Assembly: GCA_002803225.1 (NCBI GenBank)
Contig: NXFV01000216.1
Coordinates: forward strand, 62,001-126,000
DNA: 64,000 nt
Reading direction: 5' to 3'
Source of the DNA: Gamarada debralockiae
Taxonomy: Eukaryota; Ascomycota; Leotiomycetes; Helotiales; Hyphodiscaceae
This document shows positions 56,861 to 64,000 of this stretch, in pieces (the stretch's first letter is position 1; each line of letters begins with the position of its first letter). The translations under genes and the position numbers were made by a program. The notes under the pieces are model-generated. The model made no database searches. It was not told the DNA's origin and saw nothing but the letters and a program-made list of their open reading frames with translations.

Positions 56861-57796
56861 CTATCTACAATCCTCCAAATCAATCTCCGCGAAAATAATC
56901 TCATCACCCTTCCCCTCCGCCTCCGCCAGTACATGTCCCTCCGGATCGATAATACAACTGCCCCCTATCAAGTCATATTTCCCATCTTCCAGCCCCGCCT
57001 TCGCCGCACTTATCGAAAAGCAAGAATTCATGTACGAATTCCCCTGCATCACAAGCTTATGATGGAACACAGCATCCGTCTCCGCCGCCTCAGGCGTCAT
57101 TGGCTTTCTCGTTCCCCAAAGATCCGGCGCAAAGCCGGCGGTGTTATATCCACAAAGCACGACTTCGACACCTTGGAGACCGTAGCACCGCCAGCCTTCG
57201 GCCCAGCGTCTGTCGTTGCAGATCATCATCCCCATAATGGGATCGCCCTTTCCCGCGCCCTTCACTTCCGATCCCTTCTTCGCTGAACCTGGGATAAGAT
57301 CAGGTGTGCGAAAAGCTTTGAATCCTAAGTTCCCGGGCTCAAAATACCGCTTCTCAAGCTGATTCACCGCATCAGGATTCTCAAACGGCTCTTTCGTTCC
57401 AGGTAAATGGACTTTTCTGTACTTGGCTATCACCTCTCCTTTTTTAGCCGAGTAATACACGCTAGTATTATATCCCTTTCCATCTTTATCTCGCTCCGCA
57501 AAACCGATCGAGATGTCGATTCCGAGTTTTTGAGCTTCGTTGAAAAGGGGTTGTGTGTTTGGTGATGTGAGGAGGGAATCGTCGTGCTCGAAGTAGGAAT
57601 CTAGTTCGGTCTGGGAGGTGATGAAGTGGCGCGGGAAGAAAGTCGTGAATGCTGTTTCTGGGAAGAGGACCAACTGAGCGCCGAGGGTAGAGGCAGATTG
57701 TAGGAGTGTGATCATTCGGGTGATGACTTCCGGACGAGGAGTGGTGAGGTGAATGGGGCCTAGTTGGGCGGCTGCTACTTTGAGTGTTCGCGGCAT
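56861..57796 (-). CDS. N-carbamoyl-D-amino-acid amidohydrolase (nitrilase superfamily)
   Basis: It hydrolyses N-carbamoyl-D-amino acids to D-amino acid, CO2 and ammonia, the last step of the hydantoin route. The 311-aa frame starts MPRTLKVAAAQLGPIHLTTP. The Glu-Lys-Cys triad is visible: LVLFPETAFTTFFPRH (Glu near 47), YRKVHLPGTKEPF (Lys) and MGMMICNDRRWAEGWR (Cys near 190). ICNDRRW is specific for D-carbamoylases within the superfamily. The frame ends at an early TAG after DLEDCR, while the conserved last 32 residues are still readable downstream. The catalytic core is complete, but the missing tail is used for oligomer contacts in this family, so activity is uncertain. It converges on the racemase-like gene. 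Confidence 0.82.
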   Translation of the reverse strand: MPRTLKVAAAQLGPIHLTTPRPEVITRMITLLQSASTLGAQLVLFPETAFTTFFPRHFITSQTELDSYFEHDDSLLTSPNTQPLFNEAQKLGIDISIGFAERDKDGKGYNTSVYYSAKKGEVIAKYRKVHLPGTKEPFENPDAVNQLEKRYFEPGNLGFKAFRTPDLIPGSAKKGSEVKGAGKGDPIMGMMICNDRRWAEGWRCYGLQGVEVVLCGYNTAGFAPDLWGTRKPMTPEAAETDAVFHHKLVMQGNSYMNSCFSISAAKAGLEDGKYDLIGGSCIIDPEGHVLAEAEGKGDEIIFAEIDLEDCR

Positions 57797-59439
57797 TTAA
57801 ATGGTTCAAAACAAAGTCTTTACTACAAATAGAAGTCAAGCAATTTTCAAATTGACTTGAAGTCACAAAAACAAAACAAGTAAGAAATACCACAAGGCCA
57901 GCCTTGCCAAGGGAGCTTTTCCCTGCAGCTTTGCAGCTCCCCATCTTTGAACACTAGTCTAAATGGTCTTGGGAGTTTTCGATATCACGGCCACAAAGCA
58001 CACGAAAACTCGCCGCGCCATCACCCCATCATTGATTGATCAGTTCTTCGATTACCAAAATCGGCTTCGTTGGCCTTGATAAATGGTGGAGCTAACCCCT
58101 ACCACACCCCCCCCTATCACCCTCTTATCGGGCTGCATTGGTGTAACGCGGCACCGAACCCCTGCTTGGCCGTCGGCCAACTTGCCCAGCGTATCGGAAC
58201 AGCGACACGGCTGGAGGGACATAAGCCCATCTTAACGTTAGGGGGAGAGGTATAGCGAGATGGGCAAGTCAATAATGGAGACGCTGGAGATCGAGGAGTG
58301 GGAGGAGATGGCGTGTGTGTGCGTGTGTGTGATGATTCTTTTGAGGGAGTGAGGCGCTAGAAATTTGGTTGAGTGTTTGTTATGGACTATTCGCACTTAA
58401 GATTTGAGAGGATTTGCAACAATATGGGTGAAGTTGAGAGGAATATGGGGTTTGATTTGGTTGTGGTGAATGGAATACTCGTACGTTTTACTTCTTGGTG
58501 CGTTTTCCTGCATCAAATGGCCTGTGATTTCCAAGAGAGCTCTGCGCTCCTTCAAAGTGGAAGGAGCCAGGAAAACGGCTCCTTGACAAGGCAATAACGA
58601 TCCTGTCGGCGAGTGCAGTCGTGGTACCGTGAACCCCTATTCCTCAAAGTTTCTGAATGTTTCAATTCTCCACATCTCCAGGTAGTAGTTTGCCTTCTAA
58701 AGGTGCTTGCCGGAAGGCGTCGAAGGAAGCCCTCCAAGAATAGGTCTTCGAGTAAGCACCTGAGAGTTTGGGGGGTATATATTTTGAAATTGAATAATGT
58801 TTGCCACATACGGCTACCGACTGAGGAAAATTGGGCTATCTCCTAGTCAAGCCGTACACTGACCTCATTTCGGGAATGAATCTCACTTCCTTACACCAAA
58901 ATACAGAACTCAGCTTTTGAAAATAAAATACCATTTTTTTTGGATGGCGGCCGACTAGCCAATTTGAAATCAGGATAGATTTTCCCAAAAACTCTAATCG
59001 TGAATTTTACCACTCTGATGTAGTCATGATACCCTACCTTGCGGAAGGCGAAATCGTGGAATTTTCTGTTGCTGCTTTTTGGTTTCCTATTTTAGATTTA
59101 GAAGTCCTCACGCTGCTTTCAACACTCCAAAAATGGTGCCTTTGTCAGGCGCCTGTCCGCGGTCAGGACATTTTATCACGCATAAAATCGCCGAAACCCC
59201 CCACCCCCCGAACTGCCCGCTGGAATTTCATTCTTTTCGTCAGACTGTGAATCTATTGACTTTGTACCATTCGTCGTCCTGTACCAGCGATCAGCCGTAA
59301 GTATGCGAGGGCGGGCACGAGAAGAGGAGCTGTGCAGAATAAATCACTTGCTCCAGTCGTGCGTCTAACGAGTAAAACATATTCTCTCGCGGAAAAGCGT
59401 TAGAGAGAGTAAGTCAATTATTCTAGTCGAAAGAGTCAT
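57797..59439. other. 1.6-kb gene-free stretch
   Basis: It contains a short GT microsatellite (58311-58332) and several chance frames below 90 codons. No gene was seen. Confidence 0.5.
58311..58332. repeat. (GT)n microsatellite
   Basis: gcgtgtgtgt is repeated twice in a row. Confidence 0.85.
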
Positions 59440-60251
59440 TCAATAACAATAGGTAGGTTTTATAAATCCATCGGCAGGATGCCAGCCAATATCTCCAAAA
59501 GAATGATCATGACTTCTCCTGCAATGGAAAAACTCTGTGGCGATGTATTCCCGCTGTTGCATGGCAAAAATTCTCTTGTGGGTTGGATGGATGACTTCTT
59601 CCGAGGTTGTCAACTTTATTAGCACATACCCCTTTTGCCTGGAGTATATCCGGTAAACGACTCATATCGACGACAGTGCGAGATTCTCCAGCAGTTCTAT
59701 AAGGGTTCTGCGCTATTTCCTCTCCCATGAGTGGCAGAAAATTTCCCTAATTTCCCAATAGTTTGAGCCGAGAACCTGCCCGATGAGATAATGTCCAAGT
59801 AGTGCGTGGAAACCAAAATCGAACGACATCCTGATAGACTGCACCAACAGGCTTGCTATATCCTGCGCTCAACGTCGTGATTCCAGGATCATTCGCCACT
59901 CCTAGAAGAGCATAGACTTTGTCGTGTGGATCCGTAGCCGAGTACTTGCGAGTACTCCTCAGAAAGCTCAGGAGCGTCATGGAAGGACTTTCTCGGAAGT
60001 GGTAAATTGTGGAGAAATTGCGGTAGTCACAGCTTCTTCGAAGCTGAGCTTAGAATGGGAACGGAATTCATATGCCGTATGACAGCCGAAACACTCTCAA
60101 AGAAGTCCCATAGGATTGTGTTCGAGTCACAGGCAATAATCACTTCGGCGTCAACGACAACCTCTTGGACTACCCATATTCTTTCCCACCAAGATATCTT
60201 ATACGTACTCCTCCCAACCTCGTCTAATACTATATGTCGCGATCTTCGCAT
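59440..60251 (-). pseudogene. heterokaryon-incompatibility (HET) domain relic
   Basis: Minus-strand pieces of a HET-domain gene. SWWERIWVVQEVVVDAEVII then ACDSN is the typical middle HET block; LLSFLRSTRKYSATDPHDKV then YALLGVANDP is the conserved end of the domain, and SRLPDILQAKGVCANKVDNL fits the following region. A TGA after SSASKKL and a frame change separate the first two blocks, and a stop after KLLGN separates the second and third. The N-terminal part of the domain (the YIALSYCWG-type block) is not found upstream. The gene is therefore truncated and broken. Intact HET proteins trigger cell death on fusion of unlike strains. Confidence 0.7.
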
Positions 60252-60648
60252 TTTAACTCAGCTACGACACGGTCATCACCATCTTGTCTTGACTTACATA
60301 GTCCCTAATTGCGAGATCGAGGAATAATGGATGAGGCGATACAGGAACGAGGACTGACAAGCGATTAGGAGAGTCCGGGGCAAATTCGAGTGCTATGGAT
60401 TCTATACCACATTGGATCACGCCTGACCCTTCCCGCGTGGAAGGTCGGAAGATGGGTTTGCGGTACATCAGCATAAAAGGATATATGGGCGGGACAGGCC
60501 TTGTGTAGGGCCGTCGAGGCAGACGGAGCAGGTCAATGCTAGGGTGTTCTTTATAGTAACAATAGTCATATTTATGCTCAGGTATGCTAGCTTTCTATTT
60601 ATCTGTCGAACTTACTATGGTGCCTTCATTCCTACCATTCTGACCCGC
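60252..60648. other. intergenic region
   Basis: It lies between the 5' side of the HET relic and the 3' end of the next minus-strand gene. No HET N-terminus was found here. Confidence 0.5.
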
Positions 60649-61959
60649 TTAGCCGGTATGATTGAAATCGTCGACATTGGTTTCATCATCCCTGCCCAAA
60701 GCATCTTGCGAGATAACGCTGATCTCATGCGTCTTCCTAATTCCTACACTGTCGCTCCCAAGACCCCCTTTATGCAACGCCTCGTCACTCTCATACCCAG
60801 TATGGACTTGGGTTTGAACTCCAGAGTTCTTCACGTCGTATAGTCGGATGTGGTTTCCCCTCCCAGAGTTCAGGGCTAAAGAGCCTCCTAATCTTCCTCG
60901 CGTATTTTGGATTGGTCCGGAGCTGTATTCTGTGTCTCCTTTGTGACGGATGAGAGATCTCAACGCTGGAAGGCTACCAATTACGACAGCTGTAGATGAT
61001 TATGATTAACAAAATGTCACTGGAGTAGGGGAAGAGATGAACAAACCGACAGAACACTCCAACATGGACCAGAGTGCCAGAGCGACTCCGGAGTCGGCAT
61101 TACCAGTACCAATGGCCTGCAAAAGCGACACCATGCGAATCAGAGCAAAGATGATGACAGCAATACAGAGGCAGAAGATGCCACCGACACTAATCTTCTG
61201 TTTCGTGGAGATGCGGAGACCGAATAAAAGTCGGAGAGGGAGTACCATAACGAGGACATCACTGCTGATATCGATGATAGTTGCAACCACCATTGAGATA
61301 CGTGCGTTTGAAGTCGGACAATGATCTAGACAGGTTAGCTCATCAGGTTCCAGAAATCTATTACAAGCATTCTTACATACTTGTAGAATCAAATGACCAG
61401 CGTCTCGAGAGCGGGATGCAAGATAGGAAGTTGGTAAGGATAGAAGCAAGCCAGCCCAAAATGCAAAAGACTACCACAGCCCACCACCATTTCATATAAC
61501 CACTTACGCCCAGCAAAAGTCTTCTGTAGAATGCCAACAAAGAACCCTTGATGGACCATAAGCAAGTCCAGAAAACCATGACAAAAACGAACTGCAGTTT
61601 TGACTCGTAGGCTACTCCTGCCACAATGCCAGCTTCGGTAGTAAACGGAGGCTTGAGAGCTGCCGGGTCGGAGAGCAAGTCGATTTCCATGTAGATGTAG
61701 TCTCGTTGACACTGGTTGAGAATGGCCATCACCGTCAGGCAGACGAGACCAGAAATGGCCAAGCCATCGTCCCATAAGAAATGCTTCAGCTGACCATATC
61801 TGACAGCAAGTCGAAGAAGGACTATGAGAACTCCTGGCAACCAGACCAGCCAATTAAAAAGCTATGGTACCAGTTAGACTTAAGTTTGAGTTGACTATTT
61901 TCGAGCAAACGAACCGTATATTGGAGAGGTTTAAAGGCCTCTAACGAAGCCGTGACCAT
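60649..61959 (-). CDS. Pth11-type rhodopsin-domain integral membrane protein
   Basis: Four exons (61959-61915, 61861-61381, 61325-61047, 60989-60649) give 381 aa. After a short start (MVTASLEAFKPLQYTLF) come NWLVWLPGVLIVLLRLAVRY, KHFLWDDGLAISGLVCLTVM, FWTCLWSIKGSLLAFYRRLL, NHCPTSNARISMVVATIIDI and LVMVLPLRLLFGLRIS then TKQKI: the helices and loop motifs of the fungal rhodopsin domain (DD after helix 2, LPLRLLFGL in helix 6). The tail of about 110 residues is hydrophilic (LGGSLALNSGRGNHI). There is no CFEM domain or signal peptide, unlike the receptor at 48084. Ligand unknown; a signalling role is inference. Confidence 0.85.
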
Positions 61960-63419
61960 TTCCCTGAACGAAGGTAGAACTGTCGAATCAGACGATCAAT
62001 TCAGGTAAAATCATGAATATATTGATATCTGAAGAGCTCTAAAATATAAGGTTCCGAGAACTCTAGATATACGTTCAATGAAGATAAGGCTAAAAGAGAA
62101 CGCCGACACGTCACAGCGTAGGTTTCATCTGACAAGAACTCTCCTGGTTGTGGGTCAAAAACAAAGATCTTAGAATGCACTTCACCACGGAGGAAGAAAA
62201 GTTTGGAATACAAGGAGGAATCCGAGGAATGCGACCGTGCGAGACTCGGATCAGATCAACTTGACTTGAACTTCTCTGGGAGGCCCATAAGTATAATGAT
62301 ACTTGATAGTTGGGATACTACCGCACCACCCAAAATATTGTAGGTAAAAGTGGAACATTTTCTAGCCAAAGCACCATTAAACTCTAGTTCCTTGCGCTCC
62401 TGCCAAAACGCTAGTGGCGGACGCACAGTGGATCAAAGCTTAGCAAAAAGTTTCATGAACATGCAGCCAAAAAGTTAAAAACCCCCGAAAATAACCCATA
62501 AAAAGACCGTCCAACATTCAGGGTGACCTGCGGCTTCAACACATCTTCTCAAAAAGATATCTACGAAGGAAAACTGCTCGAAGCATGGAAGCACACCACA
62601 ACAAACGGTATTAAGTTGACCCGATGACTAGTTCCTTCTCTCTCCCAAGAACCCTCCGCAAGCAACGCTCGGGGATTCGTGTTCAGGCCCAACGTAACCA
62701 GTTTACTCCCTCAACTACATCTGGGGTGAGAGTCTACGTAAGATCGAACCTTAAATTTAAATTACGGCTCGTACCTCAGCGTATGTGCCATAGCCCATAC
62801 GAAATAAATGGGACTGGGGTAGAGATCGTAGACTACTGTTGGGACTATGTAATTCGCAGGATAACGCCTCTCAGTGAGATGTTCAGCTAAAAACGGGGGG
62901 AGCGGCGGGAGAACTTCCCGGATAGACGAGCCGTGCTACAAGTAAGCCACAGATTCTCCACAGCCGCCAGGGGAAAATATCGGGCTTATCTGTATTCCAC
63001 TCTTTTGATGCCTTCGGATGAATTTCGTACTCGTATAGATTTCGGGTTCAGCATTACTAGCTAGTATTCTCAGCTCCTTCCGTGAGCTAGTCAGGGGAAA
63101 CATGTGGCCTATCACCAAAATGAAGTATGCTTCATGAATTTGCAATCTACTTTTGACGATTTGTGGGCCAGAAAGGACTGACGATTATTATTGCACAGGG
63201 TCTGCACGGAAATTCAAATAGTTTTGTGAATGTCAAGGCTTGAGCCCTGGAGTATCAACAAATTGCCGCATTCTGTGAGGTTGAAAGACACGCATATAAA
63301 CATCATGACTCCCAGGTGAAGATGCTTGACTGCCACCACCATCTAAGTCACCAACTTGGCAGATAACAGGGCTTCAAGTGGCAAACTTTGGTCAACATAC
63401 TGTCTCAGTCACGTCCAGG
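61960..63419. other. 1.5-kb gene-free stretch
   Basis: AT-rich DNA with chance frames below 90 codons. The TATA box of the next gene lies near its end. Confidence 0.5.
63295..63300 (+). promoter_or_regulatory. TATA box of right-edge FAD oxidase
   Basis: TATAAA, 120 bp before the ATG at 63420. Confidence 0.4.
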
Positions 63420-64000
63420 ATGTTGTTCTCCAAGGGATCTCTTCTCGCACTTGCTGCCCCTCTTCTGGCGACCTTGACTCACGCCCAGAACGAGTCATGT
63501 TCGGCTGCCGACATCGCTGCTATCACCTCGCTGAAGAAAAGTCAATTTGGGACCACTTTCGGCTCAGCGTGTGCCTGCAAACTCTTAACCGATCTTTTCG
63601 GCAGCCAGATTCTTACCCCCAATGGTACGGCTTATGAGACTCAAGCCACTCATTACTACGACCTTAGAGCAGACCTGACTCCAAGTTGTATCTTCGTCCC
63701 CGCCACTGCCAATGATGTAGCTGTGGGTGTTGTTATTCTCGACATCTGCCAGTCACAATTTGCTGTTCGAGGTGCTGGTCATATGCCCGTAAGTTACTTC
63801 ATGTCCGTCCCATTCCAATTTAAGATGCTAATTCATGACATTGTAGGTCGTTGGAGCTGCCAATACTGATGGCGGTGTCCTGGTAGCCTTAAGTGCTTTC
63901 ACCGATATTACGGTCGGCGCAACTACCGTGGAAGCTGGACCTGGTCTCACCTGGTATGACATGAACCTGGCCCTTGAACCATACGGCCGCATTGTTGTTG
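63420..64000 (+). CDS. secreted FAD-linked oxidoreductase (partial, runs off the window)
   Basis: Only the 5' part is inside the window. Exon 1 (63420-63788) encodes a signal peptide (MLFSKGSLLALAAPLLATLT) and the start of the PCMH FAD domain: RADLTPSCIFVPATANDVAV, then FAVRGAGHMP. After intron 63789-63846 the frame continues VVGAANTDGGVLVALSAFTD and GPGLTWYDMNLALEPYGR. The GAGHMP..GAANTDGGV stretch is the flavin site with the His that can carry FAD. The extracellular type resembles fungal oxidases of sugars and secondary metabolites, but this gene belongs to a different subgroup from the one at 44199 (no GECPTVGLAGG-type Cys motif is visible yet). An ATG 14 codons upstream would spoil the signal peptide. 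Confidence 0.85.

Noticed and set aside
62624..62890. 88-codon frame in the right gene-poor region
   Set aside because: No recognisable features and AT-rich surroundings.

Overview
The window is eukaryotic DNA from a filamentous ascomycete (Pezizomycotina). Genes are split by many short introns (about 48-200 bp, mostly near 55) with GT..AG ends and CTAAC/CTGAC-type branch points. The families are typical of the group: RPC82, NCE101, ATG8, a CFEM/Pth11-like receptor, a HET-domain relic, a DUF3468 regulator, a TamA/DAL81-like zinc-cluster regulator and berberine-bridge FAD oxidases. Leotiomycetes is a guess; no rRNA or other class marker is present. I saw no convincing tRNA gene, intact transposon or CRISPR array.

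Positions 500-23,100 are a dense, conserved housekeeping block: adenylate kinase (ADK1), proteasome subunit RPN8, a SWIM zinc-finger protein, coproporphyrinogen oxidase (HEM13), ATG8, a 759-aa unknown protein, NCE101, the mitochondrial GTP/GDP carrier (GGC1/YHM1), RNA polymerase III subunit RPC82, bc1 core protein 2 (QCR2), ATP synthase epsilon (ATP15), NatC subunit MAK10 and a DUF3468 protein. Several deal with mitochondria or respiration (HEM13, GGC1, QCR2, ATP15).

Positions 23,600-31,700 are accessory and partly decayed: an intact SDR, an SDR pseudogene, an NmrA-like gene carrying two opposite frameshifts, a membrane-anchored two-domain fasciclin protein, and a 225-codon open frame with no start. 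Two conserved genes follow (peroxisomal carrier PMP47/ANT1 and ARS-binding protein Abp2). Next come a sugar transporter and a P450 side by side, a DUF7730-like relic, a secreted bicovalent FAD oxidase and a CFEM-containing Pth11-like receptor (37,600-49,600). A DUF726/Mil1-type lipase-like protein lies at 50,314-52,695.

The most coherent accessory unit is at 52,983-57,796: a TamA/DAL81-like zinc-cluster activator, a divergent DCG1/hydantoin-racemase-like gene, and a convergent N-carbamoyl-D-amino-acid amidohydrolase. Together they suggest a hydantoin/allantoin-type nitrogen scavenging cluster. The amidohydrolase has an in-frame TAG in front of a still recognisable last exon.

The right end (57,800-64,000) is gene-poor: a HET-domain relic, a second rhodopsin-like (Pth11-type) membrane protein without CFEM, and the start of another secreted FAD oxidase that runs off the window. 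All gene models come from reading splice sites by eye. Exon sums were checked to be multiples of three for all multi-exon models except GGC1 (exon ends not all fixed) and the partial FAD oxidase at the right edge.
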